Shown: positions 33,415 through 47,324 of the stretch, piece after piece
Layout: every line of letters starts with the position of its first letter
Numbering within the stretch: the stretch's first letter is position 1
Assembly: GCA_000711775.1 (NCBI GenBank)
Contig: ARYC01001452.1
Span: 1-64,000 of the forward strand
Length of the DNA: 64,000 bases
Source: Oxytricha trifallax
Lineage: Eukaryota; Ciliophora; Spirotrichea; Sporadotrichida; Oxytrichidae
Reading direction: 5' to 3'
Made by a program: the position numbers and the translations under genes
The notes under the pieces: model-generated
What the model was told of the DNA's origin: nothing
The model's input: only the letters and a program-made list of their open reading frames with translations
Database searches by the model: none

Positions 33415-36360
33415 AAAAATAAATTAATATTTATATCTATTTTATAACTTCCTTCATTTTAAATATTTTAAATGATGCTTTAGTTTTGAGATAGCAAACA
33501 TTATCATTTTAGATCATGTATTAATTAGAATAATTTATCATTTTCTTTGAGAGGAGTCATGACAATAGGGTTGGATCCACCAGGGCTCTCAAAAACCCTG
33601 CTAAACTCTATTTATTGCGGCCTATTCAATATCAATCCATATTTAGGGTAGTATTTCCTCACCTTTGGCAAATTTTATTTATATTACTACTAAATTATGT
33701 CCCTCCAATCTCTCCCAACTTTAGTGAATTTATTACAACAATACTGTTGCTAATGAATCTATTAATATAAATAAAAATAGTAGAGAAGACAAAATTCTTA
33801 TTTTTTTATCTAGTTTTGGACTAACCTCTTCTTTCGATTTATATAGTCATAGAAATCGTGAGATTTATTAAAGAAAAATTTAGAATTTTAGAATTAATCT
33901 CTGTTGTCAAGATTATCCGTTGATTATTCGTTATTTAATTCGCTTAGCATGTTTAATGTTTCTTTACCTACTTATTTTGTTAAATTTATTTTATTCATAT
34001 ATATATTCTAAAATATATGAATAAATGATCTTAGTCTTTGTTAATATTTTTTGATTTGCCCAGCATTTCAATAAAACTGTTGCTTTTGTTCTTTGAGCAA
34101 TTCCTCAAGTCTTCTCTTCTAATATTTTTCCTTATCCACTCTCTATCATCAAATGATATAGCAATAATTCATTTTACTAATAATAATTTGGATTTTTGGT
34201 TGTTTATATTCTGCTTTTAGTTGCTTTAAATATGAATTCAGTAGAGTTGAATTTTCATATAATGGTTTAATTTAATACATATTATTATGCTAATTATGAA
34301 TATGCATTAAAAAAATGATGTTTATAAATGGATTAGTTTCGCTTTCCTTGATTGTGTTATTGCTCATCAACTCAGCTTTATATAAGTCATAGGGAGTAGA
34401 TGAACTCTGATTTTGAATATATTGATTTATATTTGAAGCATTTTTAGTCAATCAAATGTTGTTATTATTACTTATCGCAAGAGACCTCAATGTGATCAAA
34501 TTATTATTATTATATTATATTACTTATTTCAAATCTTGATAAAATAACATTGCTCTGTCCCTCTTTATTAAATATGAAAAATTAATAAAGACAATATAGA
34601 ATGAATACATTATGATAAATGAAACTTACAAGCGTTTTTAGAGAGTGATTTAGAGGTGTACCTGTTTCTCAAGATATCATTGATACTTTGCAATTTAGGG
34701 TTCAATCTGTCTATAATTCTATTAATGTTCTCAATTGTACCACTGTAGTACAAATTATTTAAATTTCTTGCCACATGAATTAAATGTAGTTAATAAGATT
34801 TCTACCACTAAAGCCATTATATCAAAGAATATAATTAAAAAGAAAGCACTGTAACTATTGATTGAATTATCTTATGGTGAAGTGAAAGATTAATTTACTT
34901 ATCTTTAATTATTATTAATCAGATGTATATTTAGAGACGCTCTGCAATCATAAGTCTGAAATTATTGTTAAAAAGGATTGCTGGTATTTTTGCTCTGAGA
35001 TATTTATGAGAATTTCTATCTATCAAAGTCTATAAGAAATAAGATATTATCACTAAGAAAATAAATAAAGTTGTTAAAATATAAATTTTATTGCAAAAAA
35101 TGAATTTTAGATTCATTAATCGACTAAATATTACCTTGTGTTTAATTGTCTGATTGAGCATTTTGTTTATTTTTACTTGATATTGCTCCTCCACCATGCG
35201 CCTTAGTCATCTTATTTTGTCTGAGATTATATTTCAAACTTAAATTTATTGAAAAATTAAATAGTATCTCCTTTCCCTTCGTTTTTTAGTTATTAACTTA
35301 GATTTATAAAATTTTTTTAGAGGAATGCAGCAAAACCTAATTATAATTCATATCTAAGATATAAATTAAGGATCAACCTCCTCGCTTTATTATCTATTTT
35401 CCCAGTTTTAAAGTTACTTTCTTCTTGGAACGCTTTAATAATATATCTAGAGCTACGCACTGCTTAGTGAACCCATCTTTTATAAATAAGATTTGATCTC
35501 TTTTTTAAGGTAATTATTTTTATTTTTAGTTAAAAATCTATTTGATTGATTAGTAATTATCTTTTCGATATATAATAGTCAAAAATTTGTATTAATAGCA
35601 ATAGAAATACAAAGTATGATAAATTAATTTACAAATAAAATAATTGAACTGAGTATAATTGTTCTGAGAACTGATTGAAATTTATTGAATCTAGCAGTTA
35701 ATCTCAGTCCTTCTTTGTAATAATTTTAAATGAGGATTATAAGCTAAAATTAAAAATATAAATATAATAATTTAAATCAGAAAACATTTTAACTATAAAG
35801 TATAAATAAGTAGTATAATAAAACTTATTAATATAATTTAGATTTAAAAAAAATATTAATGAACTACTATTATCAAATATCAAATATAAATATTTAGAGA
35901 CTCATATTTGCAAATTAAGTTTAGGTCTAATTTATACTCTACTTAATATTTCCAAAATTAACTCTTATGCAATATTTTGATTAAAATGTATATAATAAAA
36001 TATTTGAGAACAAAATTAATGTGTTTTTTCTGTCAAAATAATTTATAATCTTCTTCGCTTATCTTATTGATCAATACAAACTTAATATATATAATAATAA
36101 GTTATATGCTCTGACTTAAATTCATTGTTGAGTCATGTACACTTATATATGTGCGTTTCTCAACTATACACCCAGAATATGTTAATATTCCATAATTTGA
36201 TTATTAGTCCCACCATTATATCAAAAGGCATATAATTAATTATTATATTACTTATTCATAGTAATTAAAAGAATATAAATTATTATTCCTTAATGGTGAC
36301 TCTATTTTACTCTTAAATGCTTTTTCTATTGCAATTAAATCTTAAGAAATTTATATTAAG
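33415..36360. other. AT-rich stretch, nothing recognised
   Basis: No convincing coding segment, structured repeat or RNA gene was seen on either strand. Confidence 0.35.
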
Positions 36361-36364
36361 AAAT

Positions 36365-37600
36365 CTACTCTAATGTAGGGATCTAGACTGTCCATTTTGA
36401 TCTTTTTCTCACTTCTCTGAGATTAGTAGGTGTCTTTTAATTCTTGAGTTTTCAATTACTCATCTGTAATAATAAATATATAACAATTATTCGTTCACAC
36501 ATTAAACAAATGATAAGCATGAGAAAAGTTTTATAAACGTAATTTTACATTAATATAATTGAAAAGTGAAATCATTTATAAAAAAACAACATTGAGCTGT
36601 GGTCAAAGCCTATTGTACATATTAAGGATCTAGGAAAATAATTGTCATCTTGCTGATATCAAACGAAGAAGACGGCGAAATTGGGCTTGCCTCCAAGTAT
36701 ATCCACACAGTTCGGCAAAAAAAAACATGTCTTCAAAGACTTATGATTTAACTGTTTATTCTCATTTGAACGTATTTTAAAAAACTACCTGGATCCCAGA
36801 GATATATTATTAGCTATATATATTTGATAATCCTACTCTATATTCTCTAATCCTAGTTTTTTTGTCATAATAATCATTAATGATGTTGGGAAAGTACCCT
36901 CATATGTGTACAGCAATAAATTATAGCCTATGACTTAAGAGAGCACAGTTGAAGAATTAAAATTATTGCTCATTGGATCGTATTATCCTGCTAAATCTCA
37001 GTCACCTCTATTTTCTAATAGGATTGTTCATCTTTCATTTATCATCTCTAAAAATAAATATTTATAACATTTAATTAGATAATTATATTCTTCTATTTCT
37101 ATAAGTAAAAGTTAAAACTAGCTTGGATTATAAAATATCATATAAGTAAAGGTGTTATTAATTGTAAAAAAATAGAATACAAATTTAATAAACGACAAAT
37201 CTAAATTAACAAAAATTCAGTAACGGATAGAGATTACTCATCTAAATTTACTGTCTCATTCTTGACTATATTTTATTAGAGACACTACCTTTCAACCTGT
37301 TGTGAGACTGCTCTGCTCTAAAATTTTTTCAATTGTCAGTTTGAATATGCATTTTTTGAACTTCAGCACCCTTGAAATATTTTCAAAAATAAAAATAATA
37401 ACAATGTGCTGGCTGAGAAAATATAAAACCTTAGGTCCCTTCATGCTTTTCAAGTATCTCACCCCTATAATGTTTTATGGAAATTTTATCAGGAGATTTG
37501 GACCTGCCAGTCTATCTTTGTTTCATCCTGACATAATCTCTAATAATAAAACTTTTATTTTATGCATTTCAGACTTCTAAGTAACTCTCTTTTCTATGAA
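36365..37600 (-). CDS. Several coding segments of an unidentified gene
   Basis: Minus-strand pieces, upstream to downstream: MHKIKVLLLEIMSG, a TGA, NKDRLAGPNLLIKFPQNI and VRYLKSMKGPKVLYFLSQHI (37580-37290); FNCALLSHRLQFIAVHI, a TGA, GYFPNIINDYYDKKTRIREY (36990-36790); VDILGGKPNFAVFFV, a TGA, YQQDDNYFPRSLICTIGFDH (36715-36600); ITDEQLKTQELKDTYQSQ (36465-36370). AT-rich spacers separate them, as expected for IESs. In three pieces a single TGA sits inside an otherwise good frame. Family not recognised. Confidence 0.45.
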
Positions 37601-37604
37601 TTGT

Positions 37605-40600
37605 AACGTCTGACTTATCATTTATAACTATTTTTCTGGGCTATGACAACTCATACATTTTAGTTAGCGATAGGAAGTAATTATTAGGGAATAGAAATTT
37701 AATTTTTATTTATATTTGATCAGTAAATGAAGATTAGATCAATGAAGATAATCTAGAATTGTATATAGTAAAAAAAAATCTCTTGTCAGTTTATAATTAA
37801 ATCTTTGAATATGAAATTTCCCCTTTGTTATTTATAAAATAAAAGAATCCTCCTAAATAGCAAACTATGACGATCGGTAAATTCAAGAACTTAAAATAGA
37901 TAAAGTAATTTTCTTTATTTTACCAATATTAATTTTAATAAATTCTAAATCAGAATATAAATTATTGACATAATCTATTTGGAGTAATAAATCATGTTCA
38001 TTTAATAATAGAGTAATTAAATTTGCTTTAAGTTTTCATATACTTGAGATAATATTCATATTTAGCTTTAATTAAAGTTAAGACCAGCCTATTCCTATCC
38101 AAATAAAGCACTATAAATGAATTAATAATTACTATCCAATATCTCTTCAAGCTCTTTGGTGACTTAATTCTTTTTTAATTTCACAATGATAATAACTTTA
38201 ATTGCAAAATTACATTTAAATTATAATTTAAAATAAACCAGCTATTTAATATGAATAATTAATTCTTCTCTTACTGCTTTCTCAAATATTCCTCACTATT
38301 CAGAAACTTTTTCTACATTTTATTTCGAAATTCACTAATGGGAAAGTTTCAGAGATAAACGTAATAATCTTGTAATAATAGTATATTATGGGGTCAGTGA
38401 GTTTCTTCAATATGAATTATTGTGCTTGCAGATTCGATTTTTTCTTTAAGTAGATGTACAGGTCTACATACTCAAACATACTGTTTTCATGCAAATAAAA
38501 ATTAAAATTAAGAATACTAAATCATTAAAAACCATATATAAATTAAAATCTTTTAGAATTTTTAAGTAATAGGACTTGAAATTGACAATGAACCTGAAAA
38601 TAACCACAAAAGAGATGAAAAAGTAAGTGAAGAAGAACTGAGTTGTGAATATTTTGAAGAGAGAGGCAGAACACTGTAAATATATTCAAGAACATTGCAA
38701 ATGCATGATGCACATAATAAGATAGTTGAATGTGCTTGCCAACCTTCATAGTGAATTTTGATAACATTTTTGAATCAATTTTACCATTAGTGCTTGCATT
38801 TATTTAACAATAATTAACATACTTAATATCAAAGATCACATAGATTAAAATATAACTTCCATTATAAGTATTTATTCTATATTTGAATTTCATATTTAAG
38901 TTTTGCATTCAGACTTTCGTTTTGATAAAAACCATTTCTTCTTGCTCAACTAAATCCTCAAAACTAATTCAACTTTAATTGGTTGATCTAGAGCCTTTTT
39001 TATGCTTTGGAAAGAGAAGGGGCTCCGTCTTTGCATCTTAGAGCGCCACCAGTACTTGAATAAATTGAATCATTGAGATTTACTTTGTAAACTCATACTG
39101 TTTTATTCATAAGTATTTTATATTCTCTACATCAATATTATTTACAGTCTCTCTTAATACTTATAGGTAAGTATTTCATGTATAATAATTGTAGATTATA
39201 ATATTTAGATATCGATTAGCAGTAATAAGGATATGCGAGCCTATTCCATTTCTCATTGGTGAAGTTATTTTATTACAATATTTATGAATAAAATTTATTT
39301 TATCATTAATAGATAAATTGGCATCGAAATTATATTATATCTAATAGCATTTTTAAGTATAATTTCAAGGATCAGGTTAGTATGCATTAGAAGACACCAA
39401 CCCAAATCTAACTTCATTAGTTTTTAGAGGATTAGCTGCATATTTATTCAAATGTTGCGAATTTTGAGTGTTGCTTCGAGAACTGTTGTTTAAATCAATG
39501 ATTATTTTAATTTCGAGTTTATAAATTCTTATACAGATATTTAATTAATTAAGTCTAACTAATAAACATATTGCTTGAATATATTATTCATACCAACATT
39601 AAATTATTCTCATATTAAAGACAATTATATTTTACTCTAAATAGAACACTTATCAAACTATTGCCTTTTAGTTTGTCGAATAAGCTCAAAATCAGTAATT
39701 ATTATTGTATAATAAATGAAGTAATTGAGTGACTATAAAGATATAATTTGAATAAATCTAAGTAACTATGACGGGATCCATTTTATTTAGAGTCATACCT
39801 TATATACAGTGTATCATTGAGTTTTAATTACATATTAAATATGAAAAATGATTCAAGCTCTCAATTAAGAAAGCGAAAACTTTAACCTATTCCTCTCGTC
39901 TTGCCGTTAATACCTACCCAGACTACAAAATTTAAGTGTTAATATCAATCAAACAATTATAGATAAGTAGCAATAAATTCCTGAAATATTTCTTATGTTA
40001 AATATCTAAAGCAAAACTCTGATGAAAACTTAAACCATATAGCCTGAAATATATTAACAAAATAAGAGAAACAAGTGAGCCGTTAAGAGCGATTGATGCT
40101 GAGCAAAACTCTCAAAACCTCTCGTTCTCTTCAGCAATTAAACATATTTATTATATAATTATCACTCTATTACTATTCAGTACTTAAATACTCTTGCTAC
40201 AGCTCAGATTAATGTATTCTTATTTTATTTTTTGATTGAGTAATTATGGGTTTGACAAATAATTCCATTTATCAAGAATAATATTATTTTTATTATGAAT
40301 AAAATAAAACATTCTTTTTTAGGTGAGATGAATGCTTTATTGGGCAATTCTTAGTCGTCAATAAGGAAAGGGCACGACAGGTATAAAAATCCTAGACTCG
40401 ATCTTAACGGGATGTCAACTTCTACAACAATAATAACTCATTCCCTAACAACATAAAAAAGTTACTTTTGTATTCGTAAAAAACTACAACTAAATAAATT
40501 ACAAATTAAATCTAAGCAGTAAGAAGTATTTTAATCATTGAATTTTTATAGGTGCTATCTTTCCTATTAACAAATTATATAATATAGTTTATAGTTAATT

Positions 40601-40620
40601 AAATTTCTACTCAACTAACA
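37605..40620. other. AT-rich stretch, nothing firm
   Basis: No sustained coding signal or clear repeat found by eye. Short Leu/Phe/Ile-rich open frames here are composition effects. Confidence 0.3.
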
Positions 40621-40624
40621 ATAA

Positions 40625-42880
40625 AGGCGAATCATGCAAATGGCTAATTCACTTGCGAGTGCACTATATGTTTGGAGAAGACTATGCCAGAGTATTATCT
40701 GGATATTTACTAGAATTATCTGGATGTCAAATAGCATTTTATCAAGGAATGAATAGAGACTTTCTCTGGCTTATACAGCACCTTATTCCTATCAATGAGA
40801 AAATATAATTATTATTAATAAATGAGTGTGTCTATAGTTAAATATTCGCATATTACTAAAGATATTATTGAGAAAATCTGAGGATGCGAATTACTATTCC
40901 CCAGACTCTGTATTGTTTTGCAAGACAAGCCAATAATAATATTAAAAAATGACAAAGAATTTTGCTAATGCCTTTTCGTCAACTCTCTAAGCTCAATCTT
41001 CAATCGATATACAAAGATTCTCAAATATCATAAAATAATCAATGCTTAATAGTTATTAAAGGAATTTTCTCAAATAAGGTGAGGGAGTAAAAAAGAGTTT
41101 TACTGGACCGTTTCATAAGATGTACGGTCTAAGCACTGGGTTTACTGCTTTGTTAAATAAAAATGAGGTAATAAGCTTTTTACTCCTTCAAAAAAGGCAG
41201 GAAGATTCATTTTAATAATAATTAAATATTTTAAGGTTTAGTGCTTAAACAAGATTTTCACAATTATTATCAAAAATAAAAAGAAGAAGGTACATCATCG
41301 ATTACACTTAGTGGACTGGTAGTTTGAAAAAATAGCCGAATACTTAGAATCATGAAAATAGCAACTAATTTAAAAATTAATTGGCATTAGCTAAAGATCT
41401 CTAAAAAATTATAATAAACATAATTGCATTCAAATTACTATCCATTAATTTTAATTATTTTCTCCCAAAAACATTTGCACAGACAAGATTAGATAACAAA
41501 GTAATCCACAATTCACTCTTGAAAATACAAACAATATGTAAAGTATCTCAGGGGTGGTAATAATACGACTAGTACAGCACCTTCCCTCTGGGTATTTCAA
41601 TAGTGCTAACTGATAAGAATATATACTTTAAGGATGCTGCCCTGATCAGATATCGTCCTGATGAGTTAGAGAGAATCTCTTGTCCAGGTTGTCAATGAAA
41701 CAGGTTATTATTATTATTAATAAGAATTAATAATTAAGTATCTCCCTTATCATTTTTACATTTATTTAAAGAGATATTTGAGACAACTTTCTTGCCTAAA
41801 TCATTTTATTTATAATTAAATTAATAATAAAATGAATTAATTTTAATAAATTTAGATAAGGTTTTATGTCAACATTTCATAAGAGAACGAATGAAGACTA
41901 CTGGAAGATAGTCTTGTATTTAGACGAATGTAAAGCCAAAGTTAGGGTGTAGACAACCAATTATTATTAAATTATATGAATTTCTTGATTAGGATGAACC
42001 AGAATCAGAAATAGTTTATGCAATTATTTTTTACAATAAACTGAACAATTATAAGTACAATGCATATTACATAAGGCGGCTTTATATTTTTTGATAATTT
42101 TGAGTTATCTAATTTTTGATTACAAGAGCTAAAGGGTAAGATTAAGACTTAATATTTAAGGATAATAACTAATATTGCTTGAAGTAATGCTATAAAATGT
42201 ACTATTACATTCAGAAATTATTTGGACTGGAAGTGCTTAAAATGAGAACAGAATTTTCCAACGAAGAAAATTGAACTGTAAGTAAATATAGAATGAAACT
42301 TATTGCATCACTATAAATTATTTATTCTTGATAGGATAAAGTTAACTTTCGTTTTAAATTTGGTTTATGTATGTGTCTTCGATCGTTGCAAGACCTGTAG
42401 AAGGCAGAGGATAACAGTTTCATACTAAGAAAGTTAAACAATTTTTAGGCAGATTTTATATAATTCAATTCATACTTTGAAAATAATTCTTTTGTGAAAG
42501 TTAACAATGTGAACCATGAGAACAAAGCACACCTATTAAATGAACTTTAAAGACATCAAGATTAGTAAGTTAACCTAACTATTAAATAATAAATATATTT
42601 ATTTCCTTTATAGAGCCCGTGATAACTACACCAAGAATATAAAGAAAATGTATGATGTCATGGGATAGCATTATAAAAATATCAAGGATCACCTGGGTTT
42701 GAAGGAAGCCTGTGAAAACTTAAATGAGGATGAACAGACTGAAAAGATATTCAAGATGTTAAGACTGTAGAGTCCCTATAAGTTAAGAAACTTGTCTGGA
42801 ATCAATTTGATCCTAAGAAATTCAATCTATTAAGCTAACTCACAAAACATTTTATAACTCATGAAAGATATTTTTAGTCC
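40625..42880 (+). CDS. Multi-segment gene with Cys pairs and coiled-coil-like part
   Basis: Plus-strand segments: ANGQFTCECTICLEKTMPEY (40636-40760), GVKKSFTGPFHKMYGLSTGF (41077-41210), VLTDKNIYFKDAALIRYRPD and ISCPGC (41590-41700), FMSTFHKRTNEDYWKIVLYL (41865-41970), YYYIQKLFGLEVLKMRTEFS (42190-42270), KAEDNSFILRKLNNFQADFI (42330-42565) and ARDNYTKNIKKMYDVMGQHY (42612-42880). A 49-nt GT...AG intron (about 42566-42614) joins NELQRHQDQ to ARDNYTKN. CxxC pairs with the helical tail suggest a RING/B-box or similar zinc-binding protein, but too few Cys/His are seen to name it. Spacers between pieces are AT-rich. Confidence 0.45.
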
Positions 42881-42972
42881 TAATAAGAATATACTGATTA
42901 ATTTTACTATATATTTATTAAACTTGTAAATTTGAGATTTTAAAGGCATAATTAAATAATAAATTCAACCAA

Positions 42973-44562
42973 ATGATGGGCAAAAGATAGAAGCTAGATC
43001 ATGAGCAAGTAAAAGACATAATTTAATATAATAAACCAGTGATTTAATAACCAAAAAGGCGATACGATAAACCAGACTATGCTTAACTAAATGAAAACAT
43101 GCACTTAGTATATAATTATGAACCTGGTTCAGACTCTTAGCATTCACAACTTGTAATGGCCAATCAATTTTATTAAATTAAAGAAGCATATTAATATAAA
43201 TATGAAATAATTAAATCATGGATTGAAACAATCGTATAACAATCAAAATAGCATAAGCAAACATTCATGATAAAAATCATGCATTCAAATCGCGAGATTA
43301 TTAAGTTTCAGGAAGACCTATAACTGCACTTTAATATAATTTAACATGTAAAGTCAATTAATCTATTAAATTTACTATAAATGCTTAAATTATTTTACCT
43401 AGTTAGAAATCTGTTGGGAGACCTTAAACTGGAAATCCTATGAGTGCCAGTACAAATATAAAAACTCAAAATAATCAAGGCCAAAATATTCAAAAAATAA
43501 TAGTATTTTATGTAGTAATTATTAATTAATACTCTATTATCTTTTCATTTAATAATAACTTAAGAGTCTCTATAAGCAAAAACAGATAAAAGCTATAAAT
43601 TTATATTTTTATTTATTTAAAGTTGCTTTTGATCTTAATTTTTCTATTTATTAAATTTAAACTAGCTTTCTTCGTAATATCCAGAGGTCGGTATCAATTT
43701 GAAAGCCACAAGAACATCAAGCCACCCCCTCTTCAAATATCTCTAGCATGAGGAAACTGAAGAAAATTTATGAGGCACCCATTCTCAAACACCAAATCCC
43801 ACTCAACAATCCCTTCTGCAATCATCGATTGTTTCACGTGTGTCTAATAAGAATAATTTCACTTCTGTCTCTTCTCTTAGGTAGTCACATAATCAAACTC
43901 AAATTAATTTAATGTAAATAAATGCTAATCTACAATTCATTTTAAGGAAACAGCATTTTATTTTAAACTATTATGCTAAGCATGGCAAACCTTCACCTAG
44001 GCCACTATTGAACTGGATAAATTCACCTAATACTTAGAAGATATAGAAAAAATGACAAATAAAATTGGCTTCTTGAAATTCCTATCTTAAAATAAAATGC
44101 TTACAGAGTGATTTAGCCTTAGTTAATTAGAATGGTGAAACCTCTCAAATTTGTTTAAATATAAATAATAGAGGCTTAATTTACAAATTAAATATAATTT
44201 ATTTCATAAAATTATGTAAATGGCAAAATGATCTTATGATTGATGCTGGCAGTGGATCTAAAGACTTACATGATAGTTATGGAAGATCTCTAAAGAGAAG
44301 AAGATAATAACACTTATGGGTAAAGAGCAAGGAAATATGCTTAAATCTATTTATTAAAAAATATTTTAGGATATTTTAATATTCATATTTATACCTCGTT
44401 TTATAAATTATTTCAATGTATCACTTTAAAAAATACTGTTTGATGATATATACATAATATCTATTAAAACTATTATTAATCAATTAATGCAGCAGAGACA
44501 GTAAAAGCAAAACTCTGGCCAGGACTAAATGATGAACATTAATCTTAACAACTATCAGTGAA
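42973..44562 (+). CDS. Gln-rich gene in several segments, unidentified
   Basis: First segment from ATG 42973: MMGKRQKLDHEQVKDIIQYN, PKRRYDKPDYAQLNENMHLV, SWIETIVQQSKQHKQTFMIK, with about 20 TAA/TAG Gln codons and no TGA for 150 codons, good evidence for the genetic code. After an AT-rich spacer come GRPQTGNPMSASTNIKTQNN (43410-43500), THSQTPNPTQQSLLQSSIVS and SVSSLRQSHNQTQINLMQIN (43775-43930), LMIDAGSGSKDLHDSYGRSL with a basic KRRRQQ (44230-44320), and a Gln/Asn-rich C-terminus QQRQQKQNSGQDQMMNINLN ending at TGA 44562. Probably nuclear and disordered; no domain recognised. Confidence 0.5.
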
Positions 44563-45050
44563 TTTGATATTGTAAAGTGTCTTAGTTCTCATACTTATAG
44601 ATCTTAATATATGAAATAATTATATTTGAAATAATGGCTTTGAACAAATTTAACTACTTAATAATATTAACATTATTTCTATTAGTATAATCTTTAAAGT
44701 AAACTACCTCAGAAATCAATTTCTGAGTAAACTCTTGTATTTTAAGCAAGTAGTTTGGAACTTACTCCTGGTCTTGGGCAGTGACCACGTATCTAGGAGC
44801 CAAATGTTTGAGTCTCTATCTATCCACCTCAAAATCTATCCCCAGTCTTTTCTAGAATTAATTGTTCTAGTGTGTTATTCTGCCTTAAAGTTTGAGTCTA
44901 TTCTCCGTAACTTCAATACCTTTGATTAAAACTATATTTGCTAAACTAACGGCTAGTTTTATCATTATTAGGTTAATAATACTAAATTTAAAGAATGAAA
45001 TCTGCCAAATTACAGAGGCTTTTATTAAAAAGTCTATGGCATGTTATTAT
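44563..45050. other. No gene recognised
   Basis: AT-rich sequence between the Gln-rich gene and the minus-strand Cys-rich gene. A short plus-strand open frame at 44735 lacks support. Confidence 0.35.
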
Positions 45051-45054
45051 TAAG

Positions 45055-45860
45055 ATTATAGATAAGTGGCTACTTTGGTGATGAGATTGTTAGAACGGAC
45101 AGTAGCTGGTAGTACCCCAATCTTTACAGTTGAAAAAGTAACAGCTGGTAAATTCCCAAGAGTCTTAATCACAATATAAATATTCTTGTCTTTTAAATCT
45201 CCTTGGTAAAAAGAGTATGTGAAGTTCTCACCAGGAGCGATCTAAATCTCTTCTTGGACGTATTTTATCTAGTTTTTTTTTAGTAAAATATGGTTGCTTG
45301 TGAATTTCTTATTAAAAGATATTCAATTATTTTAGTCTTCATAAGTTCAAGGTTTAAAGAACAAAAGCTACCTTTGTTAAAAAACTCTATATGATTATTT
45401 TAACATACTTTAAAAAGAAGGCAATTCAATTATTTTACTGAAATTTGTTTTTTACTAATGAACTCTGTAGTGGATGTATATATGGTTTAATTGACAATAA
45501 ATACAACTTAATTTCCTCATTACAATGAATCTCAATAGCAAACCTGATACTTTAACAACTCATCCATTAATCACTACACACAACTTCTTTGTCTTTACTA
45601 TAGCATATTCCCTCTGTTACACTTTCAGGACAGCATTTATACATTTTGAAGGCTTTCGTGTATTTACAATATTTAGTACCATAAGTTGTCAAGCATTCAT
45701 AGCATGGAGCTTCAGTTGAGTCTCCGCAAGAATCTAAATTTCTTTTGCTTTAATGAGATTCATAGATTTTGTCGTTTGAATGAAGGTTTAAAGCTTGAGA
45801 TTTTAAGAGAAAGCCGATTGGTCTGAGTCAAAAATTGAGGAATGATTATGTTATAAAAGC
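45055..45860 (-). CDS. Cys-rich, probably secreted or surface protein in segments
   Basis: Minus strand: LDSCGDSTEAPCYECLTTYG, KYCKYTKAFKMYKCCPESVT and GICYSKDKEVVCSDQWMSCQ (45740-45520) hold about 13 Cys in 75 residues, typical of disulphide-rich extracellular domains. After an AT-rich spacer (about 45290-45510) comes APGENFTYSFYQGDLKDKNI and TLGNLPAVTFSTVKIG (45270-45060), a beta-rich block. No signal peptide is clearly visible upstream. Family not assigned. Confidence 0.5.
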
Positions 45861-46269
45861 TGAAGGGTTCACTATAATATTAAAAACTAAGTTGGTGAAA
45901 ATAGTTTTTGAGTTTGAAAATAATTAAGCAAAATTTCAAAACCTAAATTTTCAAAGAATTATCTATCGTATATTAATTATCTATTATTCTTTTGTGAGTT
46001 ATTTTTATAATTGCTAAAAATTATTGAATTATAAATAAAATTATTGCTAAAAGCATGTTAATATATAAATGTTATATATATATATAATATCAAAAATAAT
46101 TTTGAGTTTTAATTTTTACCTTACTAGAGATGATAAACAGAAGAAAATGTCAGGCTAAAAAAGATATTTAAGAGTGCTAGATGAACTGTAAATTATTTCA
46201 TTTTTTAAATTTGACTGATATTCTATTAATATCTCCAAAAAAATTATAATTTAAACCATAATTTTATTC

Positions 46270-47324
46270 ATATATAAAATCTTATATGGCATCGAGTGAT
46301 GGTTCAGCAATCAAAACATAGGAAGAAGATAGTTTCCAGTTTTAAAATGCCTATTATTTCAACAAGCTTTAGTTTATAGAATGATGCTACTGTTAGCTTA
46401 CTTGTGTCCCAGTTTAGTTGGTACCAAACTAAGAGACTCTCAAGTCTTTGGAATTTTAATTCTGAATTTATTATAAGTTTGAATTGCCAGTTAATAGACT
46501 TATTCTTTGACTCTTCAGTTTTTCGTTCTGTTTTTATCCTCTAATACTCTCATCTTTGATATATTATAGTACGATAACACCCTCATAGAAAGCTAAAAAC
46601 CCAAAATTTTTGAATAACTCCCTGGAACTTTTAGTATGATTATTATTTTTGGACTACTGCTACTGCTCGTGATTATCAAAGAGGTTTTTGATAACTTAAG
46701 TGAAAGAAATGACGCCATACCAATTCCCAGGTTGCTTATTCATACTCCCCTTCAGTTACTTGATGTATTCCAAAAGGTGCATCAAGATAAACTAAAATCA
46801 TAGAGAGTGTGCTGTCATGAGTTAGAATATCCTTGAAAACTAGGTTTTATTGAGAAAGTCTTAAAAAAGAATTAGCTATAATCATTTGTTGGTATCTAAT
46901 CATGCAACCCCACCCACAGTCTGAATGAATGCACCTTAATTCTGAGATTTTAATTAGGGAAGTTAAGTGTCATTCAGTAAGTTAAGTATATTTATTGACA
47001 TTAAATCTTTCTACATAGTAGCTTAAGTTTAATGCTATACTTATTTGACTTCTTCTTAATTAGTATATCGAATAAGTGGCTGGAAGTTATTCCTAAAAGA
47101 GACCTTATTATATCTTTGAAGGCTTTTTCAAAGTCCTGTTTGTTTGTAAATGTCCTGTCCAACAGTTGAGGCAAGTATGTTGATTATTCCTTATTTGGAG
47201 AAATATTTTAGGTGAAGTCTATATCTGGAAAGGCGACTAGCTTGAATAAGTCACCGTCATTAAATCTAAATCTTAAATTGGTCAATTTTTGCATGATGTT
47301 ATCTTTCAAGCTAGGTCTTGCCAT
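46270..47324 (-). CDS. ATG4-like autophagy cysteine protease (peptidase C54)
   Basis: Minus-strand start MARPSLKDNIMQKLTNLRFR at 47324. After a break near 46980 comes SDCGWGCMIRYQQMIIANSF, matching the catalytic Cys region of ATG4 (D-x-GWGCM-hR-x-x-Q). Further on VYLDAPFGIHQVTE and, after a one-base shift near 46760, KQPGNWYGVISFTQVIKNL fit the PFSIH and G-x-WYGP-x-x-x-x-QV motifs. A Gln-rich stretch and WKLSSSYVLIAEP follow. ATG4 processes and delipidates ATG8 in autophagy. The catalytic Asp-His pair was not identified. At least one frameshift and a missing segment mean this is either segmented by IESs or decayed. Confidence 0.75.

Noticed and set aside
33415-36360. tRNA or rRNA genes in the AT-rich region
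   Set aside because: No cloverleaf, GTTCRA-type arm or rRNA-like conserved stretch was found by eye.
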